From CAVWCQ01 sp963753545 (lineage in GTDB: Bacteria; Chloroflexota; Anaerolineae; Aggregatilineales; Aggregatilineaceae), in assembly GCA_963753545.1 (NCBI GenBank), contig CAVWCQ010000011.1, forward strand, positions 496,001-560,000: a DNA stretch of 64,000 bases, read 5' to 3'. Shown one piece after another: positions 44,761-54,218 of this stretch (position 1 is its first letter; every line of letters begins with the position of its first letter). A program made the translations under genes and the position numbers. The notes under the pieces were generated by a model. It ran no database searches. It was not told where the DNA came from and saw only the letters and a list, made by a program, of their open reading frames with translations.

Positions 44761-45924
44761 ATGTCTGATCGCTCTCCAATGCACCAACAAATCGATACGC
44801 TGCCGCAGCTTCTTCGCGAAATCGCCAAACCCTTCGACAAATCAGCGCGGGCTACATTTGACTTTGAATTGTGCCGCTCCGCCAAGCGGATATATCTGGT
44901 TGGCTGCGGTGACAGCTACCATGCCCCCGTCGGCGCGGAACTGGCCTTCCACCAACTGGCTGGTGTGCCGGCGCAGGCGGTCAGCGCCCTGACGTTCAGC
45001 CGCTATGTCGCTGCGCATCTGCCCCCCACCGGACCCAATACCAACCTTGTGATTGCAGTCTCGGTATCGGGCGTGGTCAGCCGGACCATCGAAGCGCTGC
45101 GGCTGGCCCAACAGATGGGGGCAAGAGGGATCGCCCTGACCGGCGCGCCGGACGCTCCACTCGGCAAGACAGCCAATAAAGTGTTTCAGACGACGGTGCC
45201 CCCTCTGCCCTCCGAACTCAGCGTGGGGCATGTGCCGGGCGTGCGCTCTTACCTCGCCTCGCAGGTGGCCTTGTACAGTGCCGCGATTCGCATCGGTGAG
45301 GTGCGCGGTCATCTGACCACGGCCCAGGCCGACGCACGCCGGGCGGACCTGCTGGGGCTGGCGGATATCATGGAGGCGACCATTCGCGCCTGTGAGCCAG
45401 TGGCCCACGAATTGGTTCAGAAATGGACGGATGCACCGGAGTTTGTTTTTGTCGGCGCGGGGCCGATGTACGGCGTGGCGATGTTCAGCGCCGCCAAGAT
45501 GCTCGAAGCCAGCGGCGATCCGGCGATGGCCCAGGAGACGGAAGAATGGGCGCATATCCAATATTTTGGAAACCGCGCCGATACACCAACGATTTTGATC
45601 AGTGCCGCCGATCACGACGCGGATCGTATGGCTGAAGTCGCCCGCGCTGCACAAGCGATCTCCCGGCGGACGGCGGCTGTGGTTCCCGATGGAGAAGAAA
45701 CGATCAGCCAGTACGTTGATTTCGTGCTGCCCATTAAGGGCAAGGTGCGCGAGGCTCTTGCCGCCCCGGTCTACAGCATCCCCGGCGAACTGATCGCCGC
45801 CGAACGGGCTGTTGCCATCGGCGCGGCTTACTTCAGGAGCTTTGGCGGAGGCCGCACGGTCGATTGGGGTGATGGCGCAAGCCGCATCCGCGACAGTCAC
45901 CAGTGGGAAAACGTCCGGCGCTAG
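44761..45924 (+). CDS. SIS-domain sugar isomerase-like protein (GlmS/AgaS type)
   Basis: 387 residues with two SIS domains (about 35-165 and 215-345), the layout of the isomerase half of GlmS and of AgaS-type deaminases. Marks: IYLVGCGDSYHAPVGAELAFHQLAG (sugar-phosphate loop) and VIAVSVSGVVSRTIEALRLAQ; the second domain has FVFVGAGPMYGVAMFSAAKMLE and TEEWAHIQYF in place of the usual E-FKHGP. It probably acts on phosphosugars with an amino group. Followed by a PfkB-like and a GNAT gene in one unit. Confidence 0.85.
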   Translation: MSDRSPMHQQIDTLPQLLREIAKPFDKSARATFDFELCRSAKRIYLVGCGDSYHAPVGAELAFHQLAGVPAQAVSALTFSRYVAAHLPPTGPNTNLVIAVSVSGVVSRTIEALRLAQQMGARGIALTGAPDAPLGKTANKVFQTTVPPLPSELSVGHVPGVRSYLASQVALYSAAIRIGEVRGHLTTAQADARRADLLGLADIMEATIRACEPVAHELVQKWTDAPEFVFVGAGPMYGVAMFSAAKMLEASGDPAMAQETEEWAHIQYFGNRADTPTILISAADHDADRMAEVARAAQAISRRTAAVVPDGEETISQYVDFVLPIKGKVREALAAPVYSIPGELIAAERAVAIGAAYFRSFGGGRTVDWGDGASRIRDSHQWENVRR

Positions 45925-45937
45925 GGGGCGGCTGCTG

Positions 45938-46854
45938 ATGAAAAACTCCGTTCCGCCCAGCTATATCTGCGTGGGCGGCATTATCATTGATGATATTGTC
46001 TTTCCCAATGGCGAAACCCGTATGGAAGTGCTGGGCGGCGGCGTGTCCCACGCGGCAGCCGGAATGAAAATCTGGGATCAGCGGGCCGGGATGGTTGCCT
46101 GCGCGGGCAAAGACTTACCCAACTCAGCGCGGCGGCGGCTGGAACGCGACTTTGATTTGCAGGGATGATCTGGTTGGATCTGCCGCAAGCGCGGGCCTGG
46201 CAGTTGTTTGAATGGGACGGCAAACGCACCGAAGTGTTCCGCGTCGATGTGCTGGACCCTTATATTTATGAGCCAGGGCCGGATCGTGCGCCAGAGGCGT
46301 ATCTCGGAGCAAAGGGACTCCATCTGCTGCGCGACGCGATCTGCTTACCCAGGTGGCGAGCGCGTTTTCCCGATGCGGTGCTGCTCTGGGAACCACTGCA
46401 ACAGTATATGATTCCGGAAAATGCCGCCGAGTTCCGCGCCTCACTGCCGCTGATCGATATTGTCTCACCAAACTGGCTCGAAGCGCAGGCCATCTACGGC
46501 TTTGAAGACCCGGCGGGACTGGTGCGCGCGATGCTGGATGACGGTGCTCAGATCGCGGCGCTGCGCATGGGAGAATATGGGTCCGTCGTGGGCAAGCAGG
46601 ATCAGCGCGATCTGGTGCACGTGCCCATTGTCCCCGTGCCGGAACTGGTCGATCAGACCGGGGCGGGAAACACCTACTGCGGCGGCCTTCTGGTTGGCTG
46701 GGTCGAAACAGGTGATCTGGTGCAAGCCGCCTGCCGGGGAGCTGTGGCCGCGTCGTTTGCGCTGGAAGTCACCGGGGTAGCCGATCCGCCGCCTCAGGTT
46801 GCAACCATTCGTGATGAACGCTGCCGCCTGTTGATGGAGCAAATCAGGAGTTAG
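45938..46854 (+). CDS. PfkB-like protein with GAGN in place of GAGD (frameshifted)
   Basis: About 305 residues once joined. ATG 45938 follows GGGGGCG. The N-terminus (VGGIIIDDIVFPNGETRMEVLGGG) matches the protein at 39767. The first frame ends at 46168; a missing base near 46160-46165 joins FDLQG to MIWLDLPQARAWQ. The C-terminal loop reads DQTGAGNTYCGGLLVGW, again with Asn where PfkB kinases have the catalytic Asp. Whether it phosphorylates anything is open. Coupled to the SIS gene (13-bp gap) and to the GNAT gene. Confidence 0.75.
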
Positions 46855-46860
46855 CCGCAC

Positions 46861-47830
46861 ATGGAAAACCCGCCGGAATACCCGCCGGAATACCCGCCCT
46901 ATTCACCCGATTCTCCGCCCTTTCTGGTCCGGCCCATGACGCCGGAAGACCTGGGCGCGGTTCGCCACGTAGACCGGGATGCCTTCGAAGGATTACCGCC
47001 GCCAACAGCGGCAGGTGGGCCGCCCGCTCTATCTGCGCACCATCGAAAACATGGAAGCGGCGCTGAGGCGATCTCATCCTGGCGTGGTCATCGAATGGCC
47101 GGAAAACCGGATCGTGGGCTACTGCTTCACCCATATCTGGGGCAAGCTCGGCTGGCTGGGCACGCTGGGCGTCGTGCCGCGTAACCAGGGCTTTGGCCTG
47201 GGCCGGGCTGTGATCGCCGCCGGTCTCGACGAGATCAAAGCAGCAGGCTGCACGATCTGCGCGCTGGAAACCATGCCCGAAAGCGGCAAAAATCTGGCTC
47301 TCTACACGCGGCTGGGATTGGAACCGCGCGAGTTAACCCTGCTCTGCCAGGGAGCGCCCGAAGCCGCCGAGACAACTCATTTTGAAATCTGGAGCGGAGA
47401 CCGCAGTTTATGTACGGTTGCCGAGCAGATCATCCCTGGCCTGGATCCCACTCCGGCAGGGCGCTGGCTGTTTGAAGAAGGCGGGGGTGAAACACTGGTC
47501 TGGCACGAAAACGGCCACCCTGTCGCCTTTGCAGCGCTGCGCCATGCCGCGCGCCGCATGGAAAATATGCACACGCATCTGACCGTTGAAGTCGCCGCCT
47601 GCCTGCCCGAAGCAGCCGCCCATTGGCCCAGCTACCTGGCGGAGATGCAAACCTATGCGCGCAGTGTGGGCAAAATGGGACTGCTGCTGCCCATTAATGG
47701 CGCGCAGGTCAAACTGCTGCGGAGTACATTGGACAGCGGCATGCAGATTGTCCATTCGCGGGTACGGATGGCCTCGGGAGAACGGTTAGGCGGGCCAGAT
47801 GATATCCTGATGATGACCCTCGCCATGTGA
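46861..47830 (+). CDS. GNAT-family N-acetyltransferase, Pro-rich N-terminus (frameshifted)
   Basis: About 323 residues once joined. The N-terminus has two copies of PPEY followed by PPYSPDSPPF, encoded by a 12-bp direct repeat. A GNAT domain follows (RPMTPEDLGAVRHVDRDAF), with the acetyl-CoA loop VVPRNQGFGLGRAVI (about 105-119). A second GNAT-like half fills the rest. An extra G near 46988-46992 breaks the frame; removing it gives DAFEDYRRQQRQ. With the SIS and PfkB-like genes it suggests handling of an amino sugar. Confidence 0.8.
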
Positions 47831-48082
47831 AAAACCTCTAAAAAATCGAAAGACGGGCCGTACAGCTTTTAGCCGAAGCTATCAGCCGCACTGTCCGTCT
47901 AACTTCCTCTCCTCCAAGGGGTTTCTGTAGTATGCCATAGGACAGGAAAAAAAAGCAAGAGAAAGCCTGATAATCGTATAGTTTATTCCTATTCCGGCCC
48001 ATCGGCACGAGTGCCCATTGCCATTGCATCTATTTTTTAGCTATATATCTTCCAAATGGGTGCGATGAGATGTACTGAGGAT

Positions 48083-50027
48083 ATGATGTACAAAGGGATA
48101 GGAAGAATGGTCGAAAGGGCCGCCGTGCTGCTGCTTGTCGGAGGGGCCACGCTCCCCGTTCTGGCAGCACCGGACCAGCAGGATCGCAGCGTTCAGCCGC
48201 AGATTATCACCGGAGATTACAGCACCACGAATCCAATTTATCCGCAAATTGGCGCTAATACGAGCATCGTTCTCTATGATCTGGCGGGCAAAATCGAGGA
48301 AGACTATGGGTTTGTGTCGCCTCCCGACGCGCAAGTCGTAGGCGAAATGTTTGGCGACATCAGCAGAGGCAGTTACAAGATCGTGCTTCCCGACAGGCCA
48401 CACGGCACGATGCTTGACTATGATCACGATGCCAGCACACCGCCCGGCGTCCAGGTTTTTGTCACGGCGACCACGATCAACCTGTTTGGCGATCCACATA
48501 TCCAGCGCGGCGAGGGGACGTTGGATTCGTCCCTGGGTATTGAGCCGTTGACCTTCAATATCCGCAGCGGAAATCTGATCGTCTGGGCGGCACAAGAGGG
48601 CGAACGGTTCTCCTCTGGCTTTGGCCCTGATGGTAAATTGTTCACGGATGATGATCCCCTGATGCCACTGCCTGCCGGGTGGAGTGTGATCCGGCTGGAC
48701 AAGGTGCCGTTCGCCATCCTGCGCGACAGCAAAATCAATGTGCCGATTGTCGAGAGCCAGGGCAGCCTGAACGACTATTCGAACATGGATTATGAAAACG
48801 CCTGGAATGATCTGTTCCAGCGTACCAAAGAGACCTACCCGTTTACCGAGGAAAAAGCACTGGATTGGGACGCGATCTATAACAGCGTCACACCCCTGGT
48901 CCGGGCTGCCCAGTCCGACCTGGAATTTCATCTGGCGATCACGCAGTTTGGATCGCAGATTCCTGATACCCATATTGGCTACGTCGCGACCGATGTCGTC
49001 CAAACGTTTTTGGCAGGTGGCGTAGGAATCAGCGAACTCGATGTGGCCGATGATGGCAGTGTGATTATCACCGGGGTTGAACCAGACACCCCCGCTGCGC
49101 AGGCAGGCATGCAGCCGGGTGATGTGCTGCTGACCATCGATGGCCACCCTGCCCTGCAAATCATGGATCAAACGCCGCTGCTGCTCTCCAGCGCCTCTAC
49201 CGCACATGGGCGGCGCTTCCTGCAAAGGGCGACGATGCTGCAAGGCCCGCTCGGTATCTAAGGTGACTCTCTCGTGGAGCGATGCGAACGGGAAAACTCA
49301 CAACGCACAGTTTACCCGTATTTTCGACATCAGCGCGCTGCTGACCGCCTTCGATCCGGGGCAAGAGGGACAACTCGTGATCGAAGGGCATCTGCTGGAT
49401 TCAGGGGTAGGCTATATCTCGGTGCGGGGCTTCGCGGAAGATGTCAGCCAGGCGGATGCGATGTTCACCCAGGAACTCACCAACCTGATCGATGCCGGAG
49501 CCAAAGGCATTATCCTTGATGTGCGGAACAATACAGGCGGGCTGGTCAGCCTGGCGATGGCTATGGCGGGGCACTTCTTCCCCGACTACCTGCGGTTGTT
49601 CGACTTTTACTACGCAGATGGCAGCGGCGGCTTTGCCTTCCGGGGCTTTGAGGAAATCCTCAAAAATGCGCCATACTACGACGGCCCAGTAGCCGTTCTG
49701 GTCAACGAAATGACGGGCAGCGCGGGCGATATGTTCACCTATGCCATGCATTTTGATGGCCGCGCGCTGATCGTTGGCAACACGGCAACCGGTGGATTTA
49801 CAGGCGAGGTCAGTGACGGACAGTACAAGCTGCCCGGCAACCTCACCATGCAAATCCCAACGGGACGCCCGGTGGACCCGGTCAGCGGCGATACGCTGAT
49901 CGAAGGAACAGGCGTGCAGCCCGATATCCGCGTGCCTGTCACGCGCGACAGCCTGCTCTCGCCCGCCGACGAAGTACTGGACGCCGCCGATGCAGCACTC
50001 CTGAACGAACCCACAGCGGTGAAATAA
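48083..50027 (+). CDS. S41-family protease with PDZ domain (frameshifted)
   Basis: About 645 residues once joined. An N-terminal signal peptide (VERAAVLLLVGGATLPVLAA) precedes a beta-rich region (about 40-210). A PDZ domain (about 310-370: GVGISELDVADDGSV, GVEPDTPAAQAGMQPGDVLLTIDG) and a C-terminal S41 domain follow. The latter has VRNNTGGLVSLAMAMAG and the nucleophile Ser in NEMTGSAGDMFTYAM. The Ser-Lys dyad Lys of CtpA is not obvious, so a tricorn-type Ser/His/Glu arrangement is possible. A T too many near 49253-49258 breaks the frame (GPLGI-KVTLSWSD). The start is uncertain among ATG 48083, 48086 and 48107. Confidence 0.8.
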
Positions 50028-50033
50028 AAATCA

Positions 50034-50070
50034 AGGGGCGGGTTAACAACTAACCCGCCCCTCCAATTTT
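50034..50070 (+). terminator. GGGGCGGGTTA hairpin terminator
   Basis: A perfect 12-bp stem (AGGGGCGGGTTA with TAACCCGCCCCT) and a 5-nt loop are followed by CCAATTTT. It lies between the protease gene and the convergent PucR-type gene. Confidence 0.75.
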
Positions 50071-50091
50071 GCTACGCAATCGCCGACAAAC

Positions 50092-51759
50092 TTAGTCGCC
50101 GAACGACGCAGGCCCAGCATTCGCGTTCAGCATCCGCTGCACTTTGAGCGCCAATTGCAAATTCAACCGCACGTTTGGATCGTCCATGTCCAACTGGATA
50201 ATCTCGGTGATGCGGCTCAGGCGATAAACAAGCGTATTGCGGTGAATATTGAGGACATGAGCCGTGCGCGCCATGTTGCCGTTATTCGAGAAATAAGCAT
50301 CCAGGGTGATCAGCAGATCGGTGTGGTGCTGCTCGTCATAGGACGACAGCGGCGACAACCAGTGATCACAGAAGCTCGACAGCGTGCGGGGATCGTTCAC
50401 CCCTAGCAGCAGTTCGTACAGGCTGAGATCGCCAAAGAAAGCCACCTGCGAGTCATTCGCCTTCAACTGCTCGGAGAGGGTTAAGGCGCGTTCGGCTTCG
50501 CGGAAAGACTCGCGGAGCAGGTTCAGACCGCGTACCGGACGCCCCACCCCAACGGTAATCTCGCCATCGGGCGCGGCTTGCTTCAGCGCGTGATGCAGCA
50601 GATCGACCATCTGCTTGAGGCGCTGCGTCTGCTGCGGTTCATCGAGCGGGAAGAGCAGCACGGCGCGATCCACGTAGAGGCCAATCGGTGCCTGAATGCG
50701 GCGCTGGTGCATTTCCGTCTGGATCAACTTGACCATCCGCTCTGGCGAGAAGGCCCCGGCGGCGCGATCATGGGCAGGATTCCAGTGGAAGAGGGCCACC
50801 GCATACCACAACCCGGCACGGTAGCTGTCTTTTTCGGCACGAAGCGTCATCAGCGAGTCATCGGTCACAGCGCCGCTGAGCCAGTCCGAGATCCAGTCCC
50901 GCGAGGGAGCAACAACTTCGATGGGATCCGATACCTGCTGGCGAACCATCTCGCGCACAAAGGTTGGGGCGCTGTATTCCAGGGCCAGCATGTCAAAATC
51001 ATCGGGCAGATCGCCCGCCGTCAGCACGGATACATAGCCAAGAAGCTGACCGTCGTGGATCAAAGGCGCGGTCAACCCGGCAGGGCTGTGAATGGTCTGC
51101 CAATCGTCTTCATAATAATTGCGATCTTCCAGGTCGAAGCGGCGCACAAATTCCGCCCCGGCAGCCAGTGCCATGTGCGCGTCCCAGTTTTGCCCGGCAG
51201 AAGCAGGCAGACCCCGGCTGAGCACGTTGCCCCGGCGATCATGAACGACAACCGGGCGATCCAGCATCCGGGCCAGCGCGTTAAGCATCGTCGTCAGGCC
51301 GCGATATCCGGCGGCGTGGCGCTGTAGAGTCTGTTGAAGTTCAAAAGCGCGCTGCGAAAGCTGTGACTGGCGGTTGGTGAACAGGCGCTGAACGGCACGT
51401 TCGACCTGCGGCAAAGCGGCGCGATCCGGCAGAGCAATCAGCGGAAAGTTGAGTGCTTTGGCGACCTGATGAGCACGGGGAGAGAGAGTCCCGCGAATGC
51501 CGAGCGCGCTGGCATTCGTGCGAGTCAGTTCTTCGATGACGGTTTCCAAAGTCAGTGGTTTCTGATAATTCGCCAGGGTGTTCACCGACAGCAGAACCAG
51601 CTCGCCACCACCCAGATCGGCAAAAAGAGGGGGGCGAGTGCTGAGCTGGCACACCCAACTCACCGGCGTTTCAATTCGTCCAGTGACCAGGCGGCTGCCG
51701 ATGGGCAGAGCGAGTTTGATAAGAGTTTTTATATCAACGCTAGATGAGACGGTTGCCAT
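50092..51759 (-). CDS. PucR-family transcriptional regulator
   Basis: 555 residues. N-terminal PucR domain (about 10-130: SRLVTGRIETPVSWVCQLS, ALGIRG), a central GAF-like region (about 150-265), a CdaR/GGDEF-like domain (about 300-430) and a C-terminal HTH_30 helix-turn-helix: DLLITLDAYFSNNGNMARTAHVLNIHRNTLVYRLSRI. Members often control purine or nucleoside breakdown genes. ATG 51759 follows GGAGGAG; the GTG at 51768 is less likely. It is 10 kb from the nucleoside locus, so regulation of that locus is possible but not shown. Confidence 0.9.
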   Translation of the reverse strand: MATVSSSVDIKTLIKLALPIGSRLVTGRIETPVSWVCQLSTRPPLFADLGGGELVLLSVNTLANYQKPLTLETVIEELTRTNASALGIRGTLSPRAHQVAKALNFPLIALPDRAALPQVERAVQRLFTNRQSQLSQRAFELQQTLQRHAAGYRGLTTMLNALARMLDRPVVVHDRRGNVLSRGLPASAGQNWDAHMALAAGAEFVRRFDLEDRNYYEDDWQTIHSPAGLTAPLIHDGQLLGYVSVLTAGDLPDDFDMLALEYSAPTFVREMVRQQVSDPIEVVAPSRDWISDWLSGAVTDDSLMTLRAEKDSYRAGLWYAVALFHWNPAHDRAAGAFSPERMVKLIQTEMHQRRIQAPIGLYVDRAVLLFPLDEPQQTQRLKQMVDLLHHALKQAAPDGEITVGVGRPVRGLNLLRESFREAERALTLSEQLKANDSQVAFFGDLSLYELLLGVNDPRTLSSFCDHWLSPLSSYDEQHHTDLLITLDAYFSNNGNMARTAHVLNIHRNTLVYRLSRITEIIQLDMDDPNVRLNLQLALKVQRMLNANAGPASFGD

Positions 51760-51985
51760 GGCGAACACTCCTCCAGGCGGTTTCTAAATCAGATTGCACA
51801 TACCGCATTGGACTTGAAAAAGATTGTATGGTCAGGAAAGCCCAATGTCTTTGGGCATGTTTTATGAGATTCAACCGAAAGGACTTGTGCATGTTGCACA
51901 AAAAATAGGGGTTGGGGCTGGATAAATATACTTTTCTTCTTTTTAATTCGTACAAAGCGCGTTTGTCGGGCGGTGGGCAAGCGTC

Positions 51986-52015
51986 TTGGACAAGCCAGGG
52001 CGAAATCGGTATAAT
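51986..52015 (+). promoter_or_regulatory. Sigma70-type promoter
   Basis: TTGGAC (51986-51991), 18 bp, TATAAT (52010-52015). The expected RNA start near 52022 rules out the ATG at 52024 and supports ATG 52054 for the next gene. Confidence 0.7.
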
Positions 52016-52053
52016 GCCCGCGCTTGGCCTTCTCTAGACGCGGAAATGGGATT

Positions 52054-53106
52054 ATGTCTGAAAACGAGCACGAAACCACTGATCTCGAAGATACCAAACC
52101 CAGGCCCCCGTCTGGTCTGCGCGAAGCGATTGCGGCACAGGGAGTTACCATTGAGGAGCCGCCCGGCGGATCGCTGGATGATACGGCTGAGATGCTGGCC
52201 GTTCAGTCTGGCACACGTGCCCGTCCACTGCTGCTGGCCCTGGTATTTGTCAGTATGAGCTGCATCTGCCTGATGCTGGCGGGATTAGCAGGCGTCGCCG
52301 GATATCGAGACGGCATTGCGACCAACGCGGTGTGGCGCACCGCTACGATGGCAACCGAGATCGCCAAGCAGTATGACCTGGGTGTGCAAAATCTGGCGCA
52401 GGGTTACCCTGGGCTGGCAGCGGATCGATTCGCCTGGATCGAAACCGTACAGCCCGCGCCTGAATATCGCCGCGACAGCGCAACGCAGCTTGCCCTGGCC
52501 CAAACCATGTCGGCACAAACGGCAACCGCCGCTGCCGCCGTGACGCCAACTTCCCTGTCACCTGCCATCACCGAAACACCGCAGCCAACCGCGACCCCGG
52601 AAATCACCCATACCGTTGAAGTCGTGCCAACCGCTACCAGCGAAAATAACCCGGATTATTTGTATGACCGGGCGAGGATGGCCTATGCAACAGCCGATTA
52701 TGAAGAGACGATTGACTGGCTGGAGTCATTGATCGCCATTGCGCCCGACTACCGGCCCGCCGAAGTCACCGCCATGTACATGGATACCCTGACCACGCTG
52801 GGTACGATCTACATCCGCGGGCAGAACAAAGACGGCGAAGATCGGCTGGCACGCGGCATCCTGTTGATCAAACAGGCCGCCGCCCTCGGTCCTATCGAAC
52901 CCGCTGCGCTGGAATATGAAGCGGATGTTGCCGAGCGATATCTTAACGCGCGGAATTATGTCAACGGCGGGAACTACGCGGCGGCGATGCCTATTCTGGA
53001 ACTGCTTTGCGCCGAGGCAACATCGACCTGTGATTGGGGTTACCAGGGTGTCAGTGTTCGGGATCTATTGCAGCGTGCTCAGGCAGGGGCCAGCCAAACG
53101 CCCTAA
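52054..53106 (+). CDS. Membrane-anchored TPR-like protein
   Basis: 350 residues. Cytosolic N-terminus of about 55 residues, one membrane helix (about 56-82, PLLLALVFVSMSCICLMLAGLAGVAGY), a helical part, a Thr/Pro-rich linker (about 150-205), then a C-terminal TPR-like helical region (DRARMAYATADYEETIDWLESLIAIAPDYRPAEV). It looks like a scaffold at the cell surface; no enzymatic motif is seen. The stop overlaps the convergent response regulator gene by 4 bp. Confidence 0.7.
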   Translation: MSENEHETTDLEDTKPRPPSGLREAIAAQGVTIEEPPGGSLDDTAEMLAVQSGTRARPLLLALVFVSMSCICLMLAGLAGVAGYRDGIATNAVWRTATMATEIAKQYDLGVQNLAQGYPGLAADRFAWIETVQPAPEYRRDSATQLALAQTMSAQTATAAAAVTPTSLSPAITETPQPTATPEITHTVEVVPTATSENNPDYLYDRARMAYATADYEETIDWLESLIAIAPDYRPAEVTAMYMDTLTTLGTIYIRGQNKDGEDRLARGILLIKQAAALGPIEPAALEYEADVAERYLNARNYVNGGNYAAAMPILELLCAEATSTCDWGYQGVSVRDLLQRAQAGASQTP

Positions 53107-53513
53107 CTGCCCTCACCCATCACTTCTTCAACGGCAGAGATAAAATCACGAGGGGTGATGGGCTTGGAGAGCCAGCAGCTTATGCCCAGTTCCTCAACTT
53201 CGTAGACCATATTGGGGCGCGCCGTGAGGATGATCACCTTCATCGCATTGAGGCGCGGTGTGGCGCGAACATATTGCAGTACATCAAAGCCCGATATATG
53301 CGGCATCGCCAGATCCAGGATCAAAACATCGGGCGTCTCGCGGCTGAGAATATCCAAAGCAGCGGCCCCGCCTATCGCCTGGAGCGACTGGCAGTTCATG
53401 CGCTTGATCAAACTGGAAAACAACTTGATCAGGCCCGGTTCATCGTCGACGATCAGAATTTGAGGTGCAGCCGCCACGTTCCAGTTCTCTTCTCTTTTGA
53501 CCGGATTAATCAT
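53103..53513 (-). CDS. Single-domain response regulator (CheY-like)
   Basis: 136 residues with one receiver domain and no output domain. Acid pocket VDDEPG (about 23-28), phospho-Asp in VLILDLAMP (about 74), Thr in VIILTARP, and Lys in WLSKPITP. The start is uncertain: ATG 53513 has GGAA upstream, and a GTG at 53477 would begin just before the domain. It could serve either of the orphan histidine kinases at 14-21 kb. Confidence 0.88.
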   Translation of the reverse strand: MINPVKREENWNVAAAPQILIVDDEPGLIKLFSSLIKRMNCQSLQAIGGAAALDILSRETPDVLILDLAMPHISGFDVLQYVRATPRLNAMKVIILTARPNMVYEVEELGISCWLSKPITPRDFISAVEEVMGEGS

Positions 53514-53536
53514 AACACAATTCCAGTGGGATTGTT

Positions 53537-54175
53537 CTAACCAAAAGTCCGCAGAACAGCGCGCACAGGGCTGCCACATACTTCGGAAACCTTTAAGGGC
53601 AGCGCGATCAATTCGTAAACGCCATCAGGAACACCCGCCAGCCGCAGTGTTTCCAGGTTGGCGATACGGTGATCCCACAGGCGGTGATGGGCGGGCATAT
53701 CTTTGCTGTTGGCATCATCCACCGATGGACAGTCCAGGCCCAACAAAACGACGCCCTGCGCCCCCAGCCAATCCGCCAGTTCCGCCGTCGGATAGGGGAA
53801 ATTTTCGGGCCAGCCACCATCCGGTATTTCGCTCACCCAGGTGTAAATCAGCAGACGTTTGAGGCCGCTCAGGTCGCGTCCCGCGAAATCCGCCGGGACA
53901 ATGCCACCCTCACGGCGATCAAGGGTCACCACGTGCGCCGGGCCAATGTAGATGTCGAGCGGCATATCCGCCGGATAAATGGCTTCCTCGACATAATGGT
54001 AAGGCGCGTCCATGTGCGTTCCGGTATGGGCGCTCAGAGTCCAGGTGGTCAGGTTGACGGAATCCCCCGCGGACAGGCGCAGGTTATGCGTGTATGAAAA
54101 CGGCGTATCACCCGGCCATACGGCCAGCGTCGGAGAAACGGTCCGGCTGATATCATATAAGACGGAATTGCCCAT
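53537..54175 (-). CDS. kynB: Kynurenine formamidase / cyclase family
   Basis: 212 residues. KynB hydrolyses N-formylkynurenine to kynurenine. Marks: LYDISRTVSPTLAVWPGDTPFSY at the start, the metal-binding HTGTHMDAPYHY (about 51-62), LDCPSVDDANSKDMPAHH, and the C-terminal GVYELIALPLKVSEVCGSPVRAVLR, the normal end of the family. ATG 54175 follows AAAGGGA. It lies 43 bp after the kynureninase-like gene on the same strand. Confidence 0.9.
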   Translation of the reverse strand: MGNSVLYDISRTVSPTLAVWPGDTPFSYTHNLRLSAGDSVNLTTWTLSAHTGTHMDAPYHYVEEAIYPADMPLDIYIGPAHVVTLDRREGGIVPADFAGRDLSGLKRLLIYTWVSEIPDGGWPENFPYPTAELADWLGAQGVVLLGLDCPSVDDANSKDMPAHHRLWDHRIANLETLRLAGVPDGVYELIALPLKVSEVCGSPVRAVLRTFG

Positions 54176-54218
54176 CGCTGTTCCCTTTCTGTCAAGATTT
54201 TGTAAGAAGTTCCGGCCC

